NCBI RefSeq assembly: GCF_017873625.1
Contig: NZ_JAGGKL010000017.1
Coordinates: 1-21,493, forward strand
Direction: 5' to 3'
DNA length: 21,493 bases
Origin: Methanobacterium petrolearium
GTDB lineage: Archaea; Methanobacteriota; Methanobacteria; Methanobacteriales; Methanobacteriaceae
Positions 1 to 17,389 of the stretch are shown here, in pieces (positions within the stretch are counted from its first letter, which is position 1; the number at the start of each line of letters is the position of its first letter). The notes under the pieces are model-generated. The model saw nothing but the letters and a program-made list of their open reading frames with translations, did no database searches and was not told the origin of the DNA. A program made the position numbers and the translations under genes.

Positions 1-71
1 GCAATGGATACGCCCAAAGATACTATGCTACCAGTGGTAGCTCATCCGGAGCAGTAATTGCAAGTAACTAA
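1..71 (+). CDS. C-terminal end of a truncated CDS (unrecognised)
   Basis: From base 3 one frame reads NGYAQRYYATSGSSSGAVIASN and stops at TAA 69-71; the rest of the gene lies left of the window. The residue mix (Tyr, Ser, Gly, small residues) suits the end of an extracellular or wall-associated protein, but 22 residues are too few to name a family. A terminator-like hairpin with a T-rich tail follows 36 bases after the stop, which supports this being a real gene end. Function is unknown. Confidence 0.5.
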   Translation, partial: NGYAQRYYATSGSSSGAVIASN

Positions 72-106
72 AACTATATGTGCTACATATGGGATTAAAC
101 TTAAAA

Positions 107-160
107 TTCAACAGTTCAACGCAAAACTGTTGAAACAAACCTTCTTTTTATTTTATTTAA
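107..160 (+). terminator. Hairpin plus T-rich tract after the left-edge gene
   Basis: TTCAACAGTT (107-116) and AACTGTTGAA (125-134) form a perfect 10-bp inverted repeat with an 8-base loop. T-rich sequence follows at 141-160. This is a good intrinsic terminator shape for the gene ending at 71. Just upstream, ATATGT/ACATAT (76-90) is a second small inverted repeat. Confidence 0.65.
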
Positions 161-394
161 TATTTTCAGTCAAATTATCAAATCAACACTATTTTATCTT
201 AAGAATACGTTGTCAATGCATTCAGTAAAATCGTAAAGTTAGTATTTTTCTATAAATATTGTTATGGCAAATCTTTTTTCATTTAAATCGAACTATGCTT
301 GAGATTGTCTTTTCCAGGTTGAATATGATAACTCAGTGGGAGAATATTTACATTTTATTGGTGCAGATTCAAGTGGTGTATGTAAACCACAATA
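135..394. other. AT-rich intergenic region, no gene seen
   Basis: About 260 bases of AT-rich DNA with scattered T runs (for example 274-279). No reading frame with a ribosome binding site and no convincing RNA structure were found. It separates the left-edge gene from the tpiA promoter. Confidence 0.5.
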
Positions 395-404
395 TTTTTA
401 TATT
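395..404 (+). promoter_or_regulatory. Candidate TATA box for tpiA-pgk
   Basis: TTTTATATTT-like sequence lies 50-59 bases before the tpiA ATG. With the usual archaeal spacing, transcription would start near 425-430, giving a short leader that carries the AGGAGG ribosome binding site at 442-447. Confidence 0.4.
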
Positions 405-453
405 TCAGCCCTAAAAAGAAATACAGTATAATGCACATCTTAGGAGGCTGATT

Positions 454-1131
454 ATGAAAATAACACAAACACCTCTGGTAATTTTGAATTTTAAAACCTA
501 TCTTGAGTCCACTGGAGAAAAAGCTCTGCAGTTGACCATGGCCTTGGAACAAGTTGCTGAAGAAACTGGAGTGCAAATGGCAGCAGCACCCCAGGGAGCA
601 GACATCTGGAGATTATCTCAGGAAGTAAAAATACCTGTTTTAGCCCAACACATTGATCCTGTGGATGTTGGAGGTCACACTGGGAGTATGTTACTGGAAT
701 GTGCAAAAGAAGCAGGAGCGTCCGGTACACTTGTAAATCATTCTGAACAGAGGATGCAACTGGCTGACATTGACATGGTGGTCAGTAAAGCCACTGCCGC
801 TGACATGACTAGTGTGGTATGCACCAATAACATCCAGACCAGTGCAGCTGCAGCAGCACTGCAACCGGATTTTGTAGCAATAGAACCCCCTGAATTGATT
901 GGATCAGGAATACCTGTGTCAAAAGCTGAACCAGAGATAGTAGAAGGAAGTGTGGCTGCTATTAAAGATATAAATCCTGCTGTAAGAGTTCTATGCGGTG
1001 CAGGTATTTCCACAGGAGAAGATATGAAAGCTGCCCTGGATCTGGGAAGTGAAGGAGTACTCCTTGCATCCGGAATCATACTGGCCCCTGATCCTAAAGA
1101 GGCCCTTCTTGATTTGGTAAGTAAGATATAA
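454..1131 (+). CDS. tpiA: Triosephosphate isomerase (archaeal type)
   Basis: Interconverts dihydroxyacetone phosphate and glyceraldehyde 3-phosphate in cytoplasmic gluconeogenesis/glycolysis. At 225 residues it matches the short archaeal TIM-barrel form (bacterial enzymes are about 250). Visible catalytic residues are N12 and K14 in LNFKTYLE, the electrophilic His96 in LVNHSEQR, and the base Glu144 in VAIEPPELIGSG. The C-terminal phosphate-binding loops are GAGIS (about 172-176) and GVLLASGI (about 191-198). The ATG start is fixed by AGGAGG at 442-447, seven bases upstream. pgk follows after 57 bp in the same direction, so the two probably share a transcript. Confidence 0.96.
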   Translation: MKITQTPLVILNFKTYLESTGEKALQLTMALEQVAEETGVQMAAAPQGADIWRLSQEVKIPVLAQHIDPVDVGGHTGSMLLECAKEAGASGTLVNHSEQRMQLADIDMVVSKATAADMTSVVCTNNIQTSAAAAALQPDFVAIEPPELIGSGIPVSKAEPEIVEGSVAAIKDINPAVRVLCGAGISTGEDMKAALDLGSEGVLLASGIILAPDPKEALLDLVSKI

Positions 1132-1188
1132 TTTGTAGTGTATTAAAACAACATCTGTTAATTAAATAACAGGAAAGTGGTAATCAAT

Positions 1189-2421
1189 ATGGCCCCTGAT
1201 TTTTACACCATTGATGACTTTGACTTGGAAGGTAAGACAGTTCTACTTAGAGTGGACATAAATTCTCCAGTTGATCCTGTAACTGGATTACTCCTGGATG
1301 ACACCCGCATCAGACTGCACGCAGAAACCATTGAGGAACTAGCAGAAAAAGGTGCTAAAACGGTTTTACTTGCTCATCAAAGCCGTCCAGGTAAAAATGA
1401 CTTCACCACACTCCAGCAACATGCTGAAACTCTTTCGAATCTTCTTGACAGACCAGTGGGCTATGTGGATGATATTTTCGGCAGCAATGCCAGAGAAACC
1501 ATAAACGCTCTTAAGAAAGGTGAAATTCTTCTTCTGGAAAACGTACGTTTCTATTCAGAGGAAATACTCCAACGAGAACCACCACAACAGGCTGAAACAC
1601 ACATGGTAAGGCAGCTATCACCCTTAGCAGACATATTCATCAACGATGCCTTTGCTGCAGCCCACCGTTCCCAACCATCAATGGTAGGATTTGCTCTTAA
1701 AATGCCATCTGCAGCAGGTAGGGTGATGGAAAGAGAACTTAAATCATTATACAGTGCAGTTAGTAATGTGAAACGGCCATGTGTTTATGTTTTAGGTGGA
1801 GTAAAGGTGGATGACTCTATAATGGTCATGGAAAATGCTCTAAAATCAGGCAGTGCTGATTACATCCTCACCACCGGTTTGGTTGCCAACATATTCCTCT
1901 GGGGTGGGGGAGTGAACATACGCAATTACAACCGGAAATTCATAGAAGACAGAGATTACTGTGAATATGTTAAAAAGGCCAAAAAACTTTGTAAAAAATT
2001 CAACGACCAGATAATGGTTCCCACAGATCTTGCGGTTTGTAAGGATGATAAACGATTGGAATACCCTGTGAATAAACTTCCTAACCTGCCCATATATGAT
2101 TTGGGCACTGAAACTACCACGGAATATGCTCGTATCATCAGGAAATCCCGTACTATATTTGCAAATGGACCTGCAGGTGTTTTTGAGAAGGAAGGGTTCA
2201 GTCAGGGTACTGAAGATATCTTAAATGCAATATCTTCTTCACCAGGATTTTCCATTATAGGGGGAGGACATCTGGCAGCAGCTGCCAATAAAATGGGGTT
2301 AACAGGAATCAGCCATATAAGCAGTGGAGGTGGAGCTTCCATCAACCTTATCGCAGGTGCAAGACTTCCTGCAGTGGAAGTACTCAGGGAATCAGCATCA
2401 AGAAGTAAAGTTAAACTTTAA
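1189..2421 (+). CDS. pgk: Phosphoglycerate kinase
   Basis: Transfers phosphate between 1,3-bisphosphoglycerate and ADP, the step adjoining triosephosphate metabolism; in a methanogen mainly gluconeogenic. From ATG 1189 it is 410 residues, the usual length. Motifs in order are VDINSPVDP (substrate-binding N-domain), AHQSRPGK, ENVRFYSEE, NDAFAAAHRSQPS, the hinge/nucleotide region LGGVKVDDS, NGPAGVFE, GGGHLAAAA and SSGGGAS. The frame is open four codons further to a GTG at 1177. The ATG is preferred because the G-rich stretch at 1177-1181 then acts as the ribosome binding site, and homologues begin close to the xFYTxDDFD motif. T-rich stretches at 2428-2440 probably end the tpiA-pgk transcript. 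Confidence 0.95.
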   Translation: MAPDFYTIDDFDLEGKTVLLRVDINSPVDPVTGLLLDDTRIRLHAETIEELAEKGAKTVLLAHQSRPGKNDFTTLQQHAETLSNLLDRPVGYVDDIFGSNARETINALKKGEILLLENVRFYSEEILQREPPQQAETHMVRQLSPLADIFINDAFAAAHRSQPSMVGFALKMPSAAGRVMERELKSLYSAVSNVKRPCVYVLGGVKVDDSIMVMENALKSGSADYILTTGLVANIFLWGGGVNIRNYNRKFIEDRDYCEYVKKAKKLCKKFNDQIMVPTDLAVCKDDKRLEYPVNKLPNLPIYDLGTETTTEYARIIRKSRTIFANGPAGVFEKEGFSQGTEDILNAISSSPGFSIIGGGHLAAAANKMGLTGISHISSGGGASINLIAGARLPAVEVLRESASRSKVKL

Positions 2422-2425
2422 CATG

Positions 2426-2442
2426 TTAAATTTTCTTTTTAT
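2426..2442 (+). terminator. T-rich termination tract after pgk
   Basis: Two closely spaced T runs (around 2430 and 2436-2440) follow the pgk stop without a strong stem. Archaeal RNA polymerase can terminate on such oligo-T tracts alone, so this is a plausible but unproven terminator. Confidence 0.35.
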
Positions 2443-2496
2443 AATCTTAGGATAATCAATTTTTTATAATATATTAAAATGAAATCACATTTGAAA

Positions 2497-2514
2497 TCAA
2501 GTATAAATACTTGA
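2497..2514. promoter_or_regulatory. Perfect palindrome with a TATA-like core
   Basis: TCAAGTAT (2497-2504), AA, ATACTTGA (2507-2514): an 8-bp perfect inverted repeat with a 2-base centre, containing AGTATAAATA. It lies 120 bases before tRNA-Thr with no gene at the expected start site, so its role is unclear. It could be an operator, a bidirectional TATA element or chance in AT-rich DNA. Confidence 0.3.
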
Positions 2515-2601
2515 ATTAACCATTAATATCACTACTAAACTATCCCACTATTGGTGTATTATAACCTTCAATTATTAGAGTTGGAACCTTTCCACCCAAA
2601 A

Positions 2602-2610
2602 CTATATAAG
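2602..2610 (+). promoter_or_regulatory. TATA box for tRNA-Thr
   Basis: CTATATAAG lies 23-31 bases before the first base of mature tRNA-Thr, the normal distance for an archaeal tRNA promoter. Confidence 0.6.
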
Positions 2611-2625
2611 GCAATATTTCAAAAC

Positions 2626-2709
<84 letters not shown>

Positions 2710-2752
2710 ACTGAGGGTAAAACATTTATAGGGAAATGTTTATCTGTAGTTA

Positions 2753-2763
2753 AAACATTTATC
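2753..2763 (+). promoter_or_regulatory. Candidate TATA element for tRNA-Pro/tRNA-Tyr
   Basis: AAACATTTATC lies about 18-28 bases before tRNA-Pro. It is part of the 12-base direct repeat TAAAACATTTAT (2718-2729 and 2751-2762), and an inverted copy AAATGTTT sits at 2734-2741 between the two. Confidence 0.4.
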
Positions 2764-2779
2764 AGTGTATAATGTTATG

Positions 2780-2857
<78 letters not shown>

Positions 2858-2886
2858 TGAATAACACTCATGAAATCAGATGTTAG

Positions 2887-2965
<79 letters not shown>

Positions 2966-3085
2966 GAAATTCTGTTATGTAAGTGGGGTCATGGTTAAAC
3001 TCTAAAAAAACAGTTGCGAGTCCTTATCCATGTTATCCTGTAAACATCAAACAAACCTTTATAAGATAAGCGGTGAAAAGGAAAA

Positions 3086-3094
3086 GTATATAAG
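3086..3094 (+). promoter_or_regulatory. TATA box for tRNA-Asp/tRNA-Lys
   Basis: GTATATAAG lies 43-51 bases before tRNA-Asp, which would put the start near 3117 with a roughly 20-base leader. A second TATA-like element (CTTTATAAGA, 3057-3066) lies upstream. Confidence 0.5.
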
Positions 3095-3113
3095 TAATCA
3101 TATCATAAAACAC

Positions 3114-3293
<180 letters not shown>

Positions 3294-3312
3294 GATTTTT
3301 AATGGAGGATTC

Positions 3313-3551
<239 letters not shown>

Positions 3552-3643
3552 GTTATGAAATTGAGCTAAGAAATGAATTCTAATATCAAGAATAATGCGA
3601 ATAAATTTTTGATTATGCACGTTACATAAATTGTGTATACTTA

Positions 3644-3660
3644 ATGATATAATAAATATA
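3644..3660 (+). promoter_or_regulatory. Candidate promoter for rpoB2
   Basis: The 188-bp gap between rpoH and rpoB2 contains a TATA-rich stretch, GATATAATAAATATA, about 80 bases before the rpoB2 start. This could give a separate start for the large-subunit genes with a leader of about 55 bases. A T run at 3605-3610 may terminate part of the upstream transcript. Confidence 0.35.
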
Positions 3661-3738
3661 TGGACTAAAAATTATTAGAAACCTTACCTTTTGGTGTTAT
3701 ACAATGGATAGGTATGGATTGTTTTTTGGAGGAATTTA

Positions 3739-5229
<1,491 letters not shown>

Positions 5230-5308
5230 AGGGGATAAATAAAAAAAAGAAACAATTAGGAGTTTAACTTAATTTTATAATCAAAAGCCAGTTATTGGGG
5301 GCCGATTC

Positions 5309-7120
<1,812 letters not shown>

Positions 7121-7177
7121 TAATGGTATCAAACAAGAGAAGGGTCTTATTAATATATAAAAGAGGAGAGAGTAAGC

Positions 7178-9793
<2,616 letters not shown>

Positions 9794-9860
9794 TCAATAT
9801 TTTAATTAAATGGACAACTGAAATTATAAATTTACTCACAGGTAAAATACAGGTGGTTTT

Positions 9861-11320
<1,460 letters not shown>

Positions 11321-11324
11321 GACT

Positions 11325-11756
11325 GTGACCATCAAATTCAGCACCAATGAAATAAGGTACATTGCCCTCTTTGAAAGCATGACTGGAGCAACAGTGAAAG
11401 ATTGCCTGGTGGATGATGAAAATGGTAAGATCACCTTCCTGGTTAAAAGGGGAGACATGGGTCTGGCCATTGGTAAAAGAGGAAGTACCGTAGCCAAGGT
11501 GCAGAAAACAGTGGATAAGGGTGTGGAGGTAATAGAACACTCCGATGACCCTGTAGAATTCATAGCCAATTTAATGGCCCCTGCCAAAATGAGAAGTATT
11601 AGAATACTTCAAAAAGAGAACGGGGAAAAAATAGCCACACTTGAGGCTGATTCAAGGAATAAAAGAACCGCCATAGGAAAAGGTGGGCAAAATATTGAAA
11701 GAGCCAGAGTGCTGGCCAAAAGGCAGCACAATATAAATAATATAATTATAAAATAG
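11325..11756 (+). CDS. nusA: Transcription elongation/termination factor NusA (archaeal, KH-only)
   Basis: A short archaeal NusA of 143 residues that consists essentially of two KH RNA-binding domains and lacks the bacterial N-terminal polymerase-binding and S1 domains. The KH loops are visible as AIGKRGS (about 48-54) and AIGKGGQNIERARVLAKR (116-133). The start is GTG 11325, overlapping no other gene, with the G-rich end of rpl30e (GTGGGG, 11312-11317) as likely ribosome binding site. It sits after the polymerase subunits and ahead of rps12, as in other archaea, which suits a role in elongation of these long transcripts. Confidence 0.93.
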   Translation: MTIKFSTNEIRYIALFESMTGATVKDCLVDDENGKITFLVKRGDMGLAIGKRGSTVAKVQKTVDKGVEVIEHSDDPVEFIANLMAPAKMRSIRILQKENGEKIATLEADSRNKRTAIGKGGQNIERARVLAKRQHNINNIIIK

Positions 11757-11795
11757 TAAAAACCGGCAACGATCCAATTTTACTGATCAATTAAA

Positions 11796-11834
11796 TCCCT
11801 GATCCAGGGAAATAATCCATTATAAGATCAGGGA
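11796..11834 (+). promoter_or_regulatory. Mutually exclusive hairpins in the rps12 leader
   Basis: TCCCTGATC (11796-11804) can pair with GATCAGGGA (11826-11834), 9 bp with a 21-base loop. Alternatively TCCCTG (11796-11801) pairs with CAGGGA (11805-11810), 6 bp with a 3-base loop. A TATA-like ATTATAAG (11819-11826) lies within. This could be an operator around a promoter or a leader structure controlling rps12. No function is shown. Confidence 0.4.
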
Positions 11835-11867
11835 ATATTATCGTATTATGTTAACAAGGAGGAATTT

Positions 11868-12865
<998 letters not shown>

Positions 12866-12873
<8 letters not shown>

Positions 12874-12903
12874 GTGGGTTCCACTAACTCATAATTTTTT
12901 TTT
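12866..12903 (+). terminator. Alternative hairpins and T9 run between rps7 and EF-2
   Basis: CCCAC (12866-12870) pairs with GTGGG (12874-12878), with the rps7 stop as loop. AGTGG (12873-12877) can instead pair with CCACT (12881-12885). Nine T residues follow at 12895-12903. This may partly terminate or pause transcription before EF-2. EF-2 begins only 26 bases after the T run. Confidence 0.4.
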
Positions 12904-12928
12904 AAACTAATTTTTTAGGGTGATTGTT

Positions 12929-15121
12929 TTGAGTAGACGTACAAGAATGATCAACAAGATCAAGGAACTGATGTACGAACCGGATTACATCCGAAACATC
13001 GGTATCGTGGCCCACATTGACCACGGAAAAACCACTTTATCTGATAACTTACTGGCAGGAGCCGGTATGATATCCTCAGAACTGGCAGGAGACCAGTTAT
13101 ATCTGGACTTCGATGAACAGGAACAGGCCAGGGGGATCACCATCGACGCAGCAAACGTTTCAATGGTGCACAAATACAAGGAAGATGATTACCTAATCAA
13201 CCTCATAGACACCCCAGGTCACGTGGACTTTGGGGGAGATGTAACCCGTGCCATGAGAGCAGTGGACGGTGCAGTAGTTGTGGTATGTGCAGTGGAAGGA
13301 ATCATGCCCCAGACAGAAACTGTCCTGCGTCAGGCACTCAAAGAAAACGTGCGACCAGTACTTTTCATCAACAAAGTGGATAGGTTAATCAATGAATTAA
13401 AACTGGATCCACAGGAACTGCAGCAAAGGTTCATCAAAGTCATTGCCAATGCCAATAAACTCATCAAAAATATGGCCCCAAAGGACAAGAAAAAAGAATG
13501 GCAAGTAAAGGTAGAAGATGGAAGTGTGGCATTCGGATCTGCCTATCACAACTGGGCTATAAACATGGATATCATGCAAAAAACCGGGATAAACTTCAAA
13601 GACATCCTGGATTACTGTAACAATGAAAACCAGAAAGAACTAGCCCAAAAAGTACCCCTATCTGAGGTATTACTGGGAATGGTGGTGGAACACCTACCGA
13701 GCCCCAACACAGCCCAACCATACAGGGTGCCAAGCATCTGGTCCGGAGACATTGAAAGTGAAGAAGGCCAGGGAATGGTTAATACTGACCCAGACGGACC
13801 ATTAGCCGTGATGGTAACTGATGTAAGTATAGACAAACACGCTGGAGAAATAGCCACCGGACGAGTATATGGAGGAACACTGGAGAAGGGAACGGAAATA
13901 TTCATGGTGGGAAGCCATGGAAAAGCACGACTCCAGCAAGTGGGAGTATACTTCGGCCCAGAAAGAGTTAACACTGACAAAGTACCTGCAGGAAACATCG
14001 TGGCCATCACCGGAGCAAGAAACGCCGTGGCTGGGGAAACCATCTGTGACATCGAACGCAAAATCAATGCATTCGAGGGATTAGAACACATCTCCGAACC
14101 AGTGGTTACAGTTGCTGTTGAAGCAAAAAACACCAAAGACTTACCCAAACTCATTGAAGTACTCAGACAAGTGGGAAAAGAAGATCCCACAGTCAAAATG
14201 CAGATCAACGAGGAAACCGGTGAACACCTGGTAGCAGGAATGGGTGAACTCCACCTGGAGATCATCGCCTACCGTATCAATGAGAAAGGTGTGGAAATCG
14301 AAACCTCAGAACCCATCGTAGTATACCGGGAAACCATCGCTGGAACAGCCGGACCAGTGGAAGGAAAATCCCCCAACAAACACAACCGTTTCTACATAGA
14401 AATCGAACCATTAGACGAAAAAGTTTACCAGGCCATCGTTGATGGAAACATAAAAGAAGGCCGAGTTAAAGGTAAAGAACTCATCCCAGTATTCCAGGAA
14501 TACGGATTACCCAAAGAACAGGCCAAAAAAGTATGGGATGTATATGATAAGAACATTTTCGTCAACATGACCCGTGGTATACAGTACCTGGATGAGATCA
14601 AAGAATTACTCCTTGAAGGTTTCGAAAGTGCCATGGACGATGGACCCATAGCCAAAGAAAGAGTTATGGGAATCAAGATTAAACTAATGGATGCCAAAAT
14701 TCACGAAGACGCCGTGCACAGAGGACCAGCACAGGTTTTACCTGCCATAAGAAAAGCGGTCTATGGTGCCATAATGATGGCTGAACCCGCACTCCTAGAA
14801 CCCATCCAGAAAGTATTTATCAACACACCCCAGGATTATATGGGATCAGCCACCCGTGAAATCCAGAACCGACGTGGTCAGATCCTGGACATGGGCCAGG
14901 AAGGAGACATGTCCACAGTGGAATCTAAAGTACCAGTAGCTGAGATGTTTGGATTTGCAGGAGACATCCGAAGTGCTACCGAAGGTCGTTGTCTCTGGTC
15001 CACAGAGAACTCAGGATTTGAAAGACTGCCACGTGAACTTCAAAACACAATAATACGCGAAATCAGGCAACGTAAAGGTCTATCAGAACAACCTTACGGT
15101 CCTGACCATTATTTGGGATAA
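12929..15121 (+). CDS. fusA: Translation elongation factor EF-2
   Basis: GTPase that drives ribosomal translocation; archaeal/eukaryotic EF-2 type. With the TTG start at 12929 it is 730 residues, the standard methanogen length. The frame opens nine bases earlier at a GTG, but AGGGTGAT (12917-12924) is the ribosome binding site for the TTG, giving an N-terminus MSRRTRMINKIKELMYEP. GTPase motifs are AHIDHGKTT (28-36, P loop), RGITI (68-72), DTPGH (94-98) and NKVD (148-151). The diphthamide acceptor is His597 in HEDAVHRGPAQ, the residue targeted by diphtheria-type toxins in this family. The stop overlaps a hairpin (15113-15140). Confidence 0.97.
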   Translation: MSRRTRMINKIKELMYEPDYIRNIGIVAHIDHGKTTLSDNLLAGAGMISSELAGDQLYLDFDEQEQARGITIDAANVSMVHKYKEDDYLINLIDTPGHVDFGGDVTRAMRAVDGAVVVVCAVEGIMPQTETVLRQALKENVRPVLFINKVDRLINELKLDPQELQQRFIKVIANANKLIKNMAPKDKKKEWQVKVEDGSVAFGSAYHNWAINMDIMQKTGINFKDILDYCNNENQKELAQKVPLSEVLLGMVVEHLPSPNTAQPYRVPSIWSGDIESEEGQGMVNTDPDGPLAVMVTDVSIDKHAGEIATGRVYGGTLEKGTEIFMVGSHGKARLQQVGVYFGPERVNTDKVPAGNIVAITGARNAVAGETICDIERKINAFEGLEHISEPVVTVAVEAKNTKDLPKLIEVLRQVGKEDPTVKMQINEETGEHLVAGMGELHLEIIAYRINEKGVEIETSEPIVVYRETIAGTAGPVEGKSPNKHNRFYIEIEPLDEKVYQAIVDGNIKEGRVKGKELIPVFQEYGLPKEQAKKVWDVYDKNIFVNMTRGIQYLDEIKELLLEGFESAMDDGPIAKERVMGIKIKLMDAKIHEDAVHRGPAQVLPAIRKAVYGAIMMAEPALLEPIQKVFINTPQDYMGSATREIQNRRGQILDMGQEGDMSTVESKVPVAEMFGFAGDIRSATEGRCLWSTENSGFERLPRELQNTIIREIRQRKGLSEQPYGPDHYLG

Positions 15122-15198
15122 AGTACTTAAACTATCCCAACCACTTATTTGATACCCCTTAATTTTTTGGGTAGTATTCTCTGATAAGTGGAGAATAC
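15113..15198 (+). promoter_or_regulatory. Structured 3' region of EF-2 / EF-1alpha spacer
   Basis: Three inverted repeats are stacked here. TTGGGATA/TATCCCAA (15113-15120 and 15133-15140) spans the EF-2 stop. CCACTTAT/ATAAGTGG (15141-15148 and 15184-15191) encloses TACCC/GGGTA (15153-15157 and 15169-15173). GTATTCTC/GAGAATAC (15174-15181 and 15191-15198) overlaps and excludes the last outer stem. A T6 run lies at 15163-15168. It is likely a terminator or processing structure and possibly a switch. Confidence 0.45.
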
Positions 15199-15261
15199 CA
15201 TACAAAATCTGGATATAACACTACCATTACTTCAATGGTCATCTAGATCACACATGTTACA

Positions 15262-15302
15262 ACTGGTTAATATAAATAGTGGATTGAATAAATTCAACCA
15301 GT
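15262..15302 (+). promoter_or_regulatory. Promoter of EF-1alpha flanked by inverted repeats
   Basis: TTAATATAAAT (15267-15277) is a good TATA box. The start would fall near 15300, about 60 bases before the ATG. ACTGGTT (15262-15268) and AACCAGT (15296-15302) form a 7-bp inverted repeat enclosing the TATA box and start region, with a nested TTGAAT/ATTCAA (15284-15289 and 15292-15297). The arrangement would suit a repressor site. Confidence 0.5.
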
Positions 15303-15360
15303 ACGCTTAGCAAGCTCTCTAAATATTCATATTAAGAGAATTTTATTGGAGGAATATTTT

Positions 15361-16602
<1,242 letters not shown>

Positions 16603-16621
16603 ATCTAGGATGAATTTAATT

Positions 16622-16996
<375 letters not shown>

Positions 16997-17041
16997 ACCA
17001 AAACGACTGCCCCGTAAAAATATAATAAAAATATAAAATAC

Positions 17042-17096
<55 letters not shown>

Positions 17097-17130
17097 ACAG
17101 AATCAATCATTAATAGGGATAGCCAAGCCC

Positions 17131-17149
17131 AACCTTTTATAAAAAGGTT
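17131..17149 (+). promoter_or_regulatory. TATA box inside a perfect palindrome, tRNA-Ser promoter
   Basis: AACCTTTT-ATA-AAAAGGTT is a perfect 8-bp inverted repeat with TTTTATAA at its centre, about 26-33 bases before tRNA-Ser, the right distance for its TATA box. Confidence 0.6.
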
Positions 17150-17168
17150 GATCAAAAGAAATTCACAT

Positions 17169-17257
<89 letters not shown>

Positions 17258-17317
17258 TTGTTATAAAATATTTCAACTGTTTATTGATTTGCCAACTTTT
17301 AATTTGAGTGCTATTCT

Positions 17318-17346
17318 TAGATAAAAGGTGAGTATCTATTGTTTTT
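17318..17346 (+). terminator. Small hairpin and T run downstream of tRNA-Ser
   Basis: TAGATA/TATCTA (17318-17323 and 17333-17338) followed by TTGTTTTT gives a terminator-like element between tRNA-Ser and the convergent gene ending at 17390. The stem is short, so support is weak. Nothing else is seen in 17254-17389. Confidence 0.3.
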
Positions 17347-17389
17347 AAAAATAAATTATAGATGGTATATTTTATTCAGAGTGAAATTC

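Noticed and set aside
12920..12928. GTG 12920 as the EF-2 start.
   Set aside because: The GGTGAT ribosome binding site overlaps it and correctly serves TTG 12929, which gives the standard 730-residue protein.
13612..14265. 217-codon open frame antisense to EF-2.
   Set aside because: It is a shadow of the EF-2 coding frame: Ser/Pro/Thr-rich translation, no ribosome binding site, no domain.
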